From positions 1,178,001 through 1,242,000 of the forward strand of contig NZ_CP109132.1 of the NCBI RefSeq assembly GCF_035918015.1: a DNA stretch of 64,000 nucleotides, in the 5' to 3' direction. Both the position numbers and the translations under genes were made by a program. The number at the start of each line of letters is the position of its first letter. The first letter of the stretch is position 1. Origin of the DNA: Streptomyces sp. NBC_01754. Lineage in GTDB: Bacteria; Actinomycetota; Actinomycetes; Streptomycetales; Streptomycetaceae. Under the pieces are notes generated by a model. That model searched no databases. It was not told the DNA's origin and was given only the letters and a program-made list of their open reading frames with translations. This document shows, piece after piece, positions 31,215 through 40,239 of this stretch.

Positions 31215-31421
31215 ATGGAGGCACATACGGGCGACCGGCTGCTGACGCACGGCAGGACCGTGGGCCGGCCCGACCGGGTCGCAGAGATCATCGAAGTGCT
31301 CGGTGACGGAGGACAGCCCCCGTACCGGCTGCGCGGCGAGGACGGGCACGAGTCGATCATGGCTCCCGGCCCCGACAGCGTGGTCCAGCACTCCCCCGCC
31401 TGCCGGGGCGAGCAACGGTGA
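31215..31421 (+). CDS. DUF1918 domain protein
   Basis: A 68-aa protein matching DUF1918: GDRLLTHGRTVGRPDRVAEIIEVLG, then PPYRLRGEDGHESIMAPGPDSVV. The family is a small beta-barrel of unknown role found across actinobacteria. The ATG at 31215 has GGAGG 9 nt upstream, directly after the EamA stop. Confidence 0.88.
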   Translation: MEAHTGDRLLTHGRTVGRPDRVAEIIEVLGDGGQPPYRLRGEDGHESIMAPGPDSVVQHSPACRGEQR

Positions 31422-31457
31422 CACCCCGGCCCTCTCGGGGGCACGGGTGCCCCGTGG

Positions 31458-32735
31458 TCACGGTCCGTCAGCGCGGGGGCGCGCCCGGGCCCGGTAGTGG
31501 TCGGCCACGACCCGGGCCAGGGCTCCGGACGGGTCGGCCTTCACGTGCCTGGCCGAGAAGAAGACGTGCCCGCCCACGTTCCGGTATCCGGCGGCCAGGT
31601 CCAGGTGGCGGGAGAGTTCGGCCGGGTCCTGCCAGGCGGCGGGCTGGGCGGGATCGCCGCACTTGTACAGGGCCTCCCCCACGTACAGGTCCACTCCCGT
31701 GCCCCGCACCGTCTCGTCCCACCAGGCGACGAGCCTGCCGTAGTCGGCGGCGGAGTTGCCGATCTCCCAGTAGATCTGAGGCGCGATGTAGTCGATCCAG
31801 CCCTCTTTCACCCACTTCCGGGTGTCGGCGTACAGGTCGTCGTAGGTCTGGACGCCGCCCCGGGTGTCCGAACCCAGCGGGTCGGTCGCGGCGTTGCGCC
31901 ATACGGCGAAGGGGCTGATCCCGAAGCGGACGTCCTCCCTGATCCCCTTGACGCGTTCCGCCGTCTCCCGTACCAGCCGGTCGATGTTGTCCCGGCGCCA
32001 GGCGGATCTGGACGGGAAGCCCGCCCCGTGGCGGGCGTAGGCGTCGGCGTCGTCGAAGGTCTCCCCGGCCACGGGGTAGGGGTAGAAGTAGTCGTCCCAG
32101 TGCACCGCGTCGATGTCGTAACGGCCGACCGCGTCGAGCATCGCGTCCTGGACGAACTCCCTGACCTCGGGCAGTCCGGGGTTGTAGTAGAGCTTCCCGC
32201 CGTAGGGCAGGACCCGGTCCGGGTGCACCCGGGCGGGGTGCGAGGCTGCCAGACGCGTGGGGTCGGTGTGGTTGGCCACCCGGTAGGGGTTGAACCAGGC
32301 GTGCAGTTCCAGGCCCCGGGCGTGCGCCTCGCGTACGGCGGTGCCCAGCGGGTCCCACCCCGGATCCTTGCCCTGCGTCCCGGTGAGGCACTGCGCCCAG
32401 GGCTCGTACGGCGAGGGCCACAGGGCGTCCGCGGTCGGCCGGACCTGGAGGACCACGGCGTTCAGCCGCGACTCCACCGCCCGGTCCAGGTGGGCGATCA
32501 GCTCCGCCTGCTGGCCGGCGGCGCTCAGACCGGCCCTGGAGGGCCAGTCCAGGTTGGCCACGGTGCCGATCCACACCCCGCGCAGCTCGCCCGCCCCGGC
32601 CCTGCGGGCCGCCGGGGGCCCCGGGCGGGAGGGGCCGGCGGCCCGGGGCAGCCCGGCGGCGTCACCGGCCGTCATCAGCGCGGCCGCCGTCCCCGCCGCC
32701 CCTGTCACGAAGTCCCTTCGTCCCAAACGCCGCAT
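31458..32735 (-). CDS. Exported family-10 glycosidase-like protein (GHL10/DUF187)
   Basis: The ATG at 32735 (GGTGGAG upstream) starts a twin-arginine-type leader (MRRLGRRDFVTGAAGTAAALM). The mature part is a TIM-barrel of the glycosyl-hydrolase-like 10 family: ELRGVWIGTVANLDWPSR, NAVVLQVRPTADALWPS, ELHAWFNPYRV, DIDAVHWDDYFYPYP, IDYIAPQIYWEIG. Related proteins are lipoproteins or exported enzymes that may act on cell-wall or other glycans; substrate unknown. Length is 425 aa. It is divergent from the dehydrogenase gene. Confidence 0.88.
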   Translation of the reverse strand: MRRLGRRDFVTGAAGTAAALMTAGDAAGLPRAAGPSRPGPPAARRAGAGELRGVWIGTVANLDWPSRAGLSAAGQQAELIAHLDRAVESRLNAVVLQVRPTADALWPSPYEPWAQCLTGTQGKDPGWDPLGTAVREAHARGLELHAWFNPYRVANHTDPTRLAASHPARVHPDRVLPYGGKLYYNPGLPEVREFVQDAMLDAVGRYDIDAVHWDDYFYPYPVAGETFDDADAYARHGAGFPSRSAWRRDNIDRLVRETAERVKGIREDVRFGISPFAVWRNAATDPLGSDTRGGVQTYDDLYADTRKWVKEGWIDYIAPQIYWEIGNSAADYGRLVAWWDETVRGTGVDLYVGEALYKCGDPAQPAAWQDPAELSRHLDLAAGYRNVGGHVFFSARHVKADPSGALARVVADHYRARARPRADGP

Positions 32736-32923
32736 CGGCTCCACCTCTCGTCGTCTGTCCCTGTGCGCCACCCGGCATCCGCGCGTGACGCGGATCATGC
32801 CCGCCACCGGCCCCCGCGACCCGCGGGACACCATGTCCGGGTCTCGGAGTAACGTCGTGGGGTCGAGGCGGGCACCCGGAATCAAACGGGAAGGGCCGCA
32901 CGGAGATCAGCGAAAGGCACGAG

Positions 32924-33796
32924 GTGACGGACTCTATGGCCGACATTGCACGCGTCGGAGTGGTGGGCTGTGGCCAGATGGGCGCAGGCATCGCGGAGGT
33001 GTGCGCCCGCAGCGGCCTCGATGTCAGGGTGGCCGAGACCACCGGCGAGGCGCTGGAGATCGGCCGCACCCGGCTGCACAACTCCCTCGCGAAGGCCGCC
33101 GAACGCGGCAAGATCACCGAGGAGGAGCGCGACGAGACGCTCGGCCGCCTGAGCTTCACCACCGACCTCGGTGAGTTCGCCGACCGCGATCTCGTCATCG
33201 AGGCCGTCGTGGAGAACGAGCAGGTCAAGACCGAGATCTTCCAGGTACTCGATCAGGTGGTGACCCGGCCGGACGCCATCCTCGCCTCGAACACCTCCTC
33301 CATTCCCCTGGTGAAGCTGGCCGTGGCCACCTCGCGGCCCGACCAGGTCATCGGCATCCACTTCTTCAACCCGGCGCCGGTGCAGAGGCTCGTCGAGCTG
33401 ATTCCCGCGCTGACCACCTCCGACGAGACGGTCAAGCGTGCCGAGGCCGTGGTCGAGGGTGTGCTGGGCAAGCACGCGATCCGCGCCCAGGACCGCTCCG
33501 GGTTCGTGGTCAACGCCCTGCTGATCCCCTATCTGCTCTCCGCGATCCGGATGTTCGAGTCGGGCATCGCCAGCCGCGAGGACATCGACAACGGCATGGA
33601 GCTCGGCTGCGCCCACCCGATGGGTCCGCTCAAGCTCGCCGATCTGATCGGCCTGGACACGGTGGCCTCGGTCGCGGACTCGATGTACGCCGAGTTCAAG
33701 GAGCCGCTGTACGCCGCTCCCCCGCTGCTCCAGCGGATGGTGGACGCGGGCCGGCTCGGCCGCAAGACGGGCTCGGGGTTCTACCCGTACGTCTGA
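32924..33796 (+). CDS. 3-hydroxybutyryl-CoA (3-hydroxyacyl-CoA) dehydrogenase
   Basis: The 290-aa enzyme has an NAD-binding Rossmann start (VGVVGCGQMGAGIAEV), the catalytic His region IHFFNPAPVQRLVELI, and the C-terminal helical domain ending GRKTGSGFYPYV. It oxidises or reduces 3-hydroxyacyl-CoA in fatty-acid, butyrate or polyketide-precursor metabolism. The start is the GTG at 32924; the ATG at 32936 is possible. Its last 114 bp are repeated exactly at 37610-37723, which marks the left end of an inserted segment. Confidence 0.93.
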   Translation: MTDSMADIARVGVVGCGQMGAGIAEVCARSGLDVRVAETTGEALEIGRTRLHNSLAKAAERGKITEEERDETLGRLSFTTDLGEFADRDLVIEAVVENEQVKTEIFQVLDQVVTRPDAILASNTSSIPLVKLAVATSRPDQVIGIHFFNPAPVQRLVELIPALTTSDETVKRAEAVVEGVLGKHAIRAQDRSGFVVNALLIPYLLSAIRMFESGIASREDIDNGMELGCAHPMGPLKLADLIGLDTVASVADSMYAEFKEPLYAAPPLLQRMVDAGRLGRKTGSGFYPYV

Positions 33797-33797
33797 C
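33684..33797. repeat. 114-bp direct repeat, left copy
   Basis: Bases 33684-33797 are identical to 37610-37723. This copy is the real 3' end of the dehydrogenase gene through its stop codon; the flanking bases differ on both sides. It looks like one end (attL-like) of the segment between. Confidence 0.93.
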
Positions 33798-33806
33798 GGC
33801 CGGGAC

Positions 33807-33837
33807 GCGGGTCCGCCGCTCACGGCGCCGGACCCGC
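33807..33837 (+). terminator. Hairpin after the dehydrogenase gene
   Basis: Nine-bp arms (33807-33815 and 33829-33837) with a 13-nt loop, starting 11 bp after the stop codon. Confidence 0.55.
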
Positions 33838-33899
33838 CGGGGCACGTTCTCCGAGGTCAGGACCGCGTGCGGCCCTGGAGAGCCTCATCTGTCACCTAG

Positions 33900-34808
33900 T
33901 AGGGCTTTGTTAGGTCCTGTGGTGGGGGTCGGGTCTTGGTGCGGGTTGGCCGCATATCGAGCAGGCGCCGGTCCAGGTGGCCAGGAGGGCCTGGAGTTCG
34001 CGGAGGACCGCGTAGAGGGTCAGGCCGGCGCAGGGGCTTTTGGGTCGAGCCTGAGCATTGTGCAGAAGGCTTGGGCGAGGGAGGCGAGGGTGACGTGGCG
34101 GTGCCGGCCGAGGTAGTTGCGGCCCTCGAAGTGGTCCAGGCCGAGGCCGTCCTTGAGCTCGCGGTAGTCGTGCTCGACTCGCCAGCGGATCTTGGCGATT
34201 CGGACGAGCTCGCGCAGTGGGGTGTCGGCGGGCAGTGTCGAGAGCCAGTAGTCGGTTGGTTCGGCGGAGTCGGGTGGCCACTCGACGAGCAGCCGGCAGT
34301 CGGGAAGGGAGCCGTCTGCGTTTCGGCGGATGTGTCGGTTGGCCGGGCGGACCCGCAGGGCCAGGAACTGCGAGCGCATCTCGGCGTTCGGGTTGCGCTT
34401 GGTGGTCTTGCTGCCCTGGCGCCAGGTGACGGTGCGGGTGGCCGTCTGTCCGGCTGTCCGGGCAAGTTCGCGCAGGGTGGTGTGGGGGTGGGGGTAGGCG
34501 GACACGGGAGGGCGGCCCTGCCCGGAGTACGGCGGGCGCTGGAGCGTCGCGTCGCCCGGGTGGGCGGTCGTGGTGGCCTTGACCGCGACCGCGTAGGTCA
34601 GACCGCGCTCGGTCAGGCCCTCGCGAAAGCCCGTGGCGTCGCCGTATCCGGCGTCGGCGACGACCGGCAGGTCCGGCAGCTCCCAGTCCCCGCGGACCTC
34701 ATCCAGCATGTCCAGGGCCAGGCGCCACTTCTCCCGGTGCCGTGCCGCATCGGGGACGCCCGCCCTGGCCCGGCGGCGCCGGATCGCCCCGGCCAGCAGC
34801 GGGTCCTC
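33900..34808 (-). pseudogene. IS701-family transposase remnant (5' truncated, probable frameshift)
   Basis: Blocks typical of Streptomyces IS701 transposases are present: EKWRLALDMLDEV, LPVVADAGYGDATGFREGL, AVKATTTAHPG, PTDYWLSTLPADTPLRELV and KIRWRVEHDYRELKDGLGL with the late catalytic Glu. The N-terminal part, about the first third with the first catalytic Asp region, is missing: homology stops near 34808 at a CTAG, where unrelated sequence begins. The frame stops at 34020 after DPKAPAPA. A shift at the A4 run gives AGLTLYAVLRELQALLATWTG, seen at the end of longer relatives. A CTAG also sits at 33896-33899 next to the possible IS end. It is not expected to be active. Confidence 0.8.
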
Positions 34809-34912
34809 GCTAGATGGAGCCTCACACGCTGGCTCCGCAGGCACCATGGAGAGCCGCCCCTGTCGCTGACATCGACCGCGGGTGAACGAAAGTCCACGGT
34901 GGAGGAGGAAGC

Positions 34913-36341
34913 GTGGGGCAGCAACCGAACGAGCTGACTCCGGACGCCGGCCCATGGCACCGCTGGGGTTACGAGCTACGCCAGTTCCGCGAGGCCCGTC
35001 TGCTGTCGCAGCAGGCTCTGGCTCGTCGGGCGTTGATCGACCGTTCACATCTCGGACGCTTCGAGCGCGCTGAACGTCCCGTCCCGAAACATGCGGCCAT
35101 CACTCTCGACGACATCCTCGATGCCGCCGGTGCATTGGTTCGTGGCTGGGACAGCGCGGAGCGCGAGGCCCCCCAGGATTGCTCTGTCCCGGTGTCCAGA
35201 GCCGGGACAGCGACTCACGGGGCCAGTGCCCGGGGCCATGGGGCCAGCGCCCCGGAGACCCTGGCCATGAACACGGTCGTGCGGGCAGGCTCGCTTGGAG
35301 ACGACACGGACACGGTCGTCGTCCCCGCCCGCATCCACGGAAGGATCCTCTTCGTGCCCGTGCCCCGCCGCGTTGTTCTCGCATCAGGGATCGCCGGCCT
35401 GACTGCGACAGCCATGCCGGCCGCGACGCCGGCGGCTGCCACCGAACTCGCCGACATGGGTTCTCCCTTCGAGCACTTCGCGCAACTCCGCCGGGTCATG
35501 ATCCAGACCGACAACCTCATCGGCCCCCGGCACGTGTTGCCCGCCCTGCAACAACACCTCGTCTCCCTTGCCACAAGACGCCGAGCCGCTCGTGGCACCG
35601 ACGCCATCGAGCTTCTCGCCTTGGAGACGCGATACGAAGAGCTGGCAGGCTGGTTCGCCCAGGACATCGGCGACGAGCGCACCGCCCACGGCCACACCGC
35701 GAAAGCACTGGACGCTTCCCACATCACCGGCGACACCGATCTCACCGCGTACATCCTCGGCCGTAAGGCACAGCTGGCTGTCGACACCGGTCATCCTGCC
35801 GACGCTCTCGGCCTCGCCGCAGCCGCCCGACGCACCGCCCGACCCGGGAGCCGCCTCGAAGTCATCGCCGTTCTGCACGAGGCCCACGCGCGTGCCGTAC
35901 TCGGTGAAGGCAGCGAAACCCACAGGGGCTTACGACACCGCGCTTGCTCTCCTCGGGCGCGCGGGCTCCGACGGTGTCTGGGGCTCCTGGCTCGATGCGG
36001 CGTACATCAGCACCGCCCGAGCTCGCTCCCTCGCCGCACTCGGCGAGTACGAGCAGGCCGCGGCAGGCTTCGACAGCGCCCTCGCAGCGCTCCCGTCCGC
36101 ATATCGCCGGGACCGCGGTGTCTACCTCGCTCGCGCTGCACGTGCCCATGCGGGCACAGGCAACGTGACCCTCGCTGCCCGAATCGGCGGGCAGGCCGTC
36201 GGGATCGCCGCCGAGACCGGATCCGCGCGCATCTTCGGACAGCTCGACCGGCTCGACCAGGCACTGGCCCCCGCAACCGGCGAGGACGGCGTCGCCGAGT
36301 TCCGAGCCTCACTCGACCGAATCGTTCTGCATCCCGCCTGA
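34913..36341 (+). pseudogene. XRE-type regulator with TPR-like domain, frameshifted
   Basis: The GTG at 34913 follows a strong ribosome site (GGAGGAGG). An HTH comes first (WGYELRQFREARLLSQQALARRALIDRSHLGRFERAERPVP), then a linker, a hydrophobic stretch near residues 150-175 and TPR-like helices. The frame is lost at a G4 run (35925-35928), where one extra G is present. In the next frame the normal C-terminus runs on (AYDTALALLGRAGSDGVWGSWLDAAYISTARARSLAALGEYEQA) to the stop at 36341. Regulators of this build are common on Streptomyces mobile elements. It lies 29 bp before the reductase gene and probably controlled it. Confidence 0.82.
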
Positions 36342-36370
36342 CTCACCCGCGCACACCGCCTGGAGATACC

Positions 36371-37069
36371 GTGCCCCGCCCGTACGTCCTGCTGTCCGCA
36401 GCTGTATCGATCGACGGTCACCTCGACACCCGCCCGGGCGAGGACCGGCTCCTGCTCTCCAACAAGGAGGACTTCGAACGCGTCGACTCCGTACGAGCCA
36501 GTGTCGACGCGATCCTTGTCGGCGCCGGCACACTCCGCGCCGACAACCCCCGCCTCCTCGTCAACTCGACGGAACGCAGGGCGTCCCGGGTCGCCGCTGG
36601 CCAGCCGGAGTACCCGCTGAAGGTCACCATCACCGGCACGGGCAACCTCGACCCCTGCTGGAAGTTCTGGCACCATGGTGGTGACAAGCTCGTCCTGGCC
36701 GTCGGCGACGAGGCCACCGCGAAGGCTCGCGCCAACCTTGGTGACCTTGCTACCGTTCAGAGCGTCCCCGCCGAGGCCGTATGGCCGGCCGCGCTCGACA
36801 TTCTCGGCGATGAGTACGCCGTCGAGCGGCTTATGGTCGAAGGCGGTGGCACCGTTCACACACAGCTCCTCGAAGCAGCTCTTGCCGACGAACTCCAACT
36901 CGTCATCGCCCCGCTCTTGGTCGGCCAGTTCGATGCGGTAAGGATGCTCGGCCCCGCGAGCTACCCTGGCGGCCCCGCCGCCCGCCTCCGGCTCCTGGAG
37001 ACCCACCAGATCGGTGACGTGGTACTCCTGAGGTACGCCCCCAAGGACACCTCCACGGAGCCCCGATGA
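36371..37069 (+). CDS. RibD C-terminal-type (dihydrofolate-reductase-fold) reductase
   Basis: The 232-aa protein starts at the GTG at 36371 (GGAG 5 nt upstream) and has the RibD reductase signature: PYVLLSAAVSIDGHL, VDAILVGAGTLRADNPRL, and ERLMVEGGGTVHTQLLEAALADEL. In riboflavin synthesis this domain reduces the ribosyl group of 5-amino-6-ribosylaminouracil phosphate with NADPH. Here it is a separate polypeptide, and its stop overlaps the ATG of a deaminase gene (ATGA), so the pair equals a split RibD. No other riboflavin gene is near, so a modified pyrimidine or nucleoside substrate is possible. Confidence 0.85.
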   Translation: MPRPYVLLSAAVSIDGHLDTRPGEDRLLLSNKEDFERVDSVRASVDAILVGAGTLRADNPRLLVNSTERRASRVAAGQPEYPLKVTITGTGNLDPCWKFWHHGGDKLVLAVGDEATAKARANLGDLATVQSVPAEAVWPAALDILGDEYAVERLMVEGGGTVHTQLLEAALADELQLVIAPLLVGQFDAVRMLGPASYPGGPAARLRLLETHQIGDVVLLRYAPKDTSTEPR

Positions 37070-37557
37070 GCACCACCTCTTCTGCCGGCGCCCCCGGCAC
37101 CGGCCGCGAGCCCAACACCGCAGACCGGAACTGGCTCGCCCTTGCCTGTGAGCTGGCCGCCCTCTGCCCACCTTCGGAGACCGCCTTCAGCGTGGGGGCG
37201 GTCATCGTCGCGGCCGACGGGACCGAACTCGCCCGCGGCTACTCCCGTGAAAGCGACTCTCACGACCATGCTGAGGAAGGGGCCCTCGCCAAGCTCCCCG
37301 CCGAGGACGCCCGGCTCGCCACCGCCACGATCTACAGCTCCCTGGAGCCCTGCGCCAGGCGAGCGTCCCGACCTCGCCCCTGCGCCCAGCTCATCCGCGA
37401 CGTGGGCCTCCGCCGCGTCGTCACCGCTTGGAGCGAACCGGATACGTTCGTCGTCGGCGCCGATGGCACCGAGACCCTCGAAGACGCCGGCGTCACAGTT
37501 CTTGCACTGCCTGAGTACGCAAACGCTGCACAGGTGCCGAACCGGCACCTCCTCTGA
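37066..37557 (+). CDS. Cytidine/deoxycytidylate deaminase family protein (RibD N-terminal type)
   Basis: The zinc-deaminase motifs are present in this 163-aa protein: HAEE at residues 68-71 (Zn His and catalytic Glu) and SLEPCARRASRPRPCAQLI near 97-113 (two Zn Cys). The nine-residue spacing between the Cys pair is as in RibD/Fcf1-type deaminases rather than cytidine deaminase. It is translationally coupled to the reductase upstream. Together they could deaminate and reduce a pyrimidine ribotide, but the substrate is not shown by the sequence. Confidence 0.85.
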   Translation: MSTTSSAGAPGTGREPNTADRNWLALACELAALCPPSETAFSVGAVIVAADGTELARGYSRESDSHDHAEEGALAKLPAEDARLATATIYSSLEPCARRASRPRPCAQLIRDVGLRRVVTAWSEPDTFVVGADGTETLEDAGVTVLALPEYANAAQVPNRHLL

Positions 37558-37609
37558 TCCTCGGATTCAGGCAATTCCAGGGGCTGGGCTTGATCCAACG
37601 CCGACCAGT

Positions 37610-37723
37610 TGTACGCCGAGTTCAAGGAGCCGCTGTACGCCGCTCCCCCGCTGCTCCAGCGGATGGTGGACGCGGGCCGGCTCGGCCGCAAGACGGGCTC
37701 GGGGTTCTACCCGTACGTCTGAC
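37610..37723. repeat. 114-bp direct repeat, right copy (dehydrogenase tail fragment)
   Basis: This is an exact copy of 33684-33797. It encodes the last 37 residues of the dehydrogenase (YAEFKEPLYAAPP ... GFYPYV) without any upstream part of the gene, so it is a non-functional tail marking the right end of the inserted segment. Confidence 0.93.
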
Positions 37724-37800
37724 CCCGCCGTACGCCTGAGGGGAGGCCGCGCGTGCGCGCGGCCCGCGCGTGAGACCCGCGCGCACCCACGTCCGTCCCG

Positions 37801-37844
37801 CGCGCCCGGGGCCGGCCGGAGCTTCCCGGCCGGCCCCGGGCGCG
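37801..37844. terminator. Strong hairpin terminator
   Basis: Perfect 19-bp arms (37801-37819 and 37826-37844) with a 6-nt loop, 9 bp beyond the NUDIX stop codon. It probably served both the NUDIX gene and, before the insertion, the convergent dehydrogenase gene. Confidence 0.8.
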
Positions 37845-37853
37845 TCGGCGCGC

Positions 37854-38384
37854 TCAGCCCAGCAGCAGGTGACGGAGCATCAGCAGACCGGCCGCCATGT
37901 TGGCCGCCGGTATCTCGCCGCGCGCGATCAGGTCGGGTACGAGCTTCAGCGGCACCCACGCACGGCGCGAGGACTCGATGCCGTCCGCCGGTGGCCCGGT
38001 GTAGGAGGCCTCCCGCGTCCAGAAGAAGTGGTGGCGGGCGTCGATGAGCCCGTTGGCCGGCTCGGCGGTCATCAAGGGACTCAGCTCGCCCGGGCGCCAG
38101 CCGGTCTCCTCCTCCATCTCCCTCGCCGCCGCGGCGCCGACGTCCTCACCGTCCTCGACCACACCCGCGGCCAGCTCCCAGCCCCAGCTGTCGGTGATGA
38201 AGCGGTGCCGCCACAGCAGCAGGGCCTCGTCGGCCTCGTTGACGACCGTGGCCCCGGCGACCGGCCTCAGCCGAACGAGGAAGTGGTCGAGATGCCGGCC
38301 GTCGGGCAGCCGGACGTCCGCCAGATTGACCCGGAACCACGGGTTCTCATACACGGTCTGTTCGCTCAGGTTCGCCCACTGCAC
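37854..38384 (-). CDS. NUDIX hydrolase
   Basis: The 176-aa protein carries a full Nudix box, GVVEDGEDVGAAAAREMEEETGW (Gx5Ex7REUxEExGU), near residues 74-96, preceded by a beta-rich N-terminus. Nudix enzymes hydrolyse nucleoside diphosphates linked to another group; the N-terminus (VYENPWFRVNLADVRLPDG) resembles the ADP-ribose-pyrophosphatase-like group. The start is a GTG at 38384. Confidence 0.9.
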   Translation of the reverse strand: MQWANLSEQTVYENPWFRVNLADVRLPDGRHLDHFLVRLRPVAGATVVNEADEALLLWRHRFITDSWGWELAAGVVEDGEDVGAAAAREMEEETGWRPGELSPLMTAEPANGLIDARHHFFWTREASYTGPPADGIESSRRAWVPLKLVPDLIARGEIPAANMAAGLLMLRHLLLG

Positions 38385-38472
38385 AGTTATGCCGCCTTCC
38401 GACTGGTCGAAGGCAACATCGGATCAGGTGTGGCTCACTCAGAGGAACGTGCGCCGCTCCTTCCCGGACGGC

Positions 38473-39813
38473 TCACAGAGGCACGAGCAGCGCCCCGTCG
38501 ATGAGACCGGCCGCCGCCTCGGCGTCCGCGCAGCCGCTGGCGGCCAGGTGGGCGCGGACCGCGCGCAGCCGGTCCCTGAGCCGCTGGGACTCCATGCCCC
38601 GGGCGTGTTCGGCCATCTCGGAGGCGGTGCCGGCCGCCCGGTCCGCCTCGCCCTGGAGCAGTTCGAGATGGGTGAGCAGCGCCAGCCGGTGCACCCTGCC
38701 CCGGGCGTGCGCCGGGGAGCGTACGGCCGCCGAGGCGTGTTCCCGGGCCGCGGAGAGGTCCCCGAGGCCGAGCAGCGCCTCCGCCACCTGTACGTCGACG
38801 AGACCGGGCTGGACATAGCCCGTCTCCTCCGGCTCCCGGCCCGGGCTGATGCGCCCGGCCTCGGACTCGGCGCGGTGGATACGCTCCAGGGCGTTGCGCG
38901 GGTCGCCGAGGCGCGCGTAGGCCTTGGCCTGCATCGCGTACAGGTCGGCGGCCAGGGCCGGGGTGATGTGCGGGCCCGCGGCCCGCAGCGCGGCCTCGGC
39001 GAAGGCGACCGCCCGGCGGTGGTCGGCCAGGAACAGCGACTGATTGACGAGCAGGGCGATCACATAGCCGCCGAGCCCCCGGTCTCCGCTCGCCTTGGCC
39101 AGGCGCAGGGCCTGGTGGAAGTAGCGCTGGGCGAGGCCGTGGGCGTCGGAGTCGTAGGCGCAGATGCCCGCGACGGCGACCAGGCCGCCGACCGCCCGGT
39201 GCAGACGGCGACCCACGGCGTCGTCGTAGCCGGCGCGCAGCAGAGGGGCGGTCTCGGCGTTGAGGAACGCGACGACACGGGATCTGGTCGCGATGCCTCC
39301 GGCCTTCCGGTACATCTGCTCGTAGTGGGCGCGGGCGGCCCGGAGCATCTCTATGTCCGCCGCGCCCACCCGGCGGGGCCCCGGGCGGGAGACGTCGGTG
39401 TCCTCCGGCGGGTTCTCCCACTCCCAGACGGGCATCACCGCCGTCGTACCGGTGGCGACCGGCGCGGCGGCGAGCCGGGGGCGCTGCTGGTCGTCGGAGC
39501 GCCACAGGGCGGTGGCGTGCTCGACGAACCCGGAGAGGCCGGTGGGACGCGTCGCCGCGTACGGCCCGGAGGTCCCCATGCCGATGTCGTCGAGGGTGAC
39601 GGGCCGCTCCAGCCGTGCGGCCAGCACCTCGCAGATGAGGTCCGGGACCTGGCCGCGGGGGCGCTGGCCCTTGAGCCAGCGGGCGACCGCCGTGTGCTCG
39701 TACCGCAGGATCAGACCGCGGGACCGGCCGGCCAGGTTGATGTGACCGGCGAGCCCGGCACGGGAGACACCCGCCTCGTCGATCAGGGATTCGAGCAGGA
39801 CGTTGGGCTCCAT
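38473..39813 (-). CDS. NsdA-like TPR transcriptional regulator
   Basis: The ATG at 39813 gives 446 aa. The N-terminus (MEPNVLLESLIDEAGVSRAGLAGHIN ... VARWLKGQRPRGQVPDLICEVLAARL) is an XRE-like fold. The rest is helical TPR-type sequence (YFHQALRLAKASGD, ALLGLGDLSAAREHA). This build matches the Streptomyces NsdA-like regulators, of which NsdA represses differentiation and antibiotic production. Which paralogue this is cannot be decided by eye. It stands alone between NUDIX and pheT. Confidence 0.8.
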   Translation of the reverse strand: MEPNVLLESLIDEAGVSRAGLAGHINLAGRSRGLILRYEHTAVARWLKGQRPRGQVPDLICEVLAARLERPVTLDDIGMGTSGPYAATRPTGLSGFVEHATALWRSDDQQRPRLAAAPVATGTTAVMPVWEWENPPEDTDVSRPGPRRVGAADIEMLRAARAHYEQMYRKAGGIATRSRVVAFLNAETAPLLRAGYDDAVGRRLHRAVGGLVAVAGICAYDSDAHGLAQRYFHQALRLAKASGDRGLGGYVIALLVNQSLFLADHRRAVAFAEAALRAAGPHITPALAADLYAMQAKAYARLGDPRNALERIHRAESEAGRISPGREPEETGYVQPGLVDVQVAEALLGLGDLSAAREHASAAVRSPAHARGRVHRLALLTHLELLQGEADRAAGTASEMAEHARGMESQRLRDRLRAVRAHLAASGCADAEAAAGLIDGALLVPL

Positions 39814-40239
39814 TGCCCCCCCTATATGCGCGTGGGACGACCTTAGGGGCGATTCACACGGGGTGTGAACGGAATGCCCGAACCATCCGGACGTGCGCTC
39901 TGCCGCGCCGGGCGGCCGGCCGCTTGAATGAACGTCTCGCAAGAGGCGGCCGGGTCGTCGGCTCCCCCTCGTAACAGCTCGACGACCCGTATCCGCGCCG
40001 TCCGTTCCGCCGACCTGCCCGACACTCCGAGGCGGGCGGACGACGCCGGATCGCACGCGTCCACTGCCCCGACCGAGGAAGGGTGGCTACGGGGCCGGGT
40101 CTCCCGGCCGGCGTGCGGTCCCCGGGGCCGCCCGGCGAGACAGGAGGAGGGGCGCATCCGGTGGCCGGACGCGCCCCTCCCGCACTTCTGTGCGCGGCGG
40201 CCGGGCGAGCCTACGGCTCCGCCCGCCCCGCGTTCCGGG
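39814..40239. other. Intergenic stretch between regulator and pheT
   Basis: 426 bp without a credible gene. It contains the regulator's promoter region and the pheT terminator hairpin (40146-40180). The plus-strand frames here are GC-rich and lack ribosome sites. Confidence 0.6.
40146..40180 (-). terminator. Terminator downstream of pheT
   Basis: Sixteen-bp arms (40146-40161 and 40165-40180) with one mismatch and a 3-nt loop, about 60 bp beyond the pheT stop. Confidence 0.7.

Larger units (their letters stand above)
33798..37609. mobile_element. Inserted segment between 114-bp direct repeats
   Basis: About 3.8 kb lies between two exact 114-bp copies of the dehydrogenase 3' end. It contains a truncated IS701-like transposase, a frameshifted XRE/TPR regulator and a RibD-type reductase/deaminase pair. 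Removing it by recombination between the repeats would restore an ordinary dehydrogenase-NUDIX neighbourhood. No integrase or excisionase is visible, so it is either a decayed integrative element or a duplication-mediated insertion. Confidence 0.7.

Noticed and set aside
34809..34912. Left inverted repeat of the IS701-like element
   Set aside because: No match to the right-end sequence near 33900 was found; only a CTAG is shared, so a complete IS is not supported.
34913..37069. 718-aa fusion of an HTH regulator and a RibD reductase
   Set aside because: The middle is out-of-frame sequence; the proper regulator C-terminus is in the next frame and the reductase has its own GTG and ribosome site.
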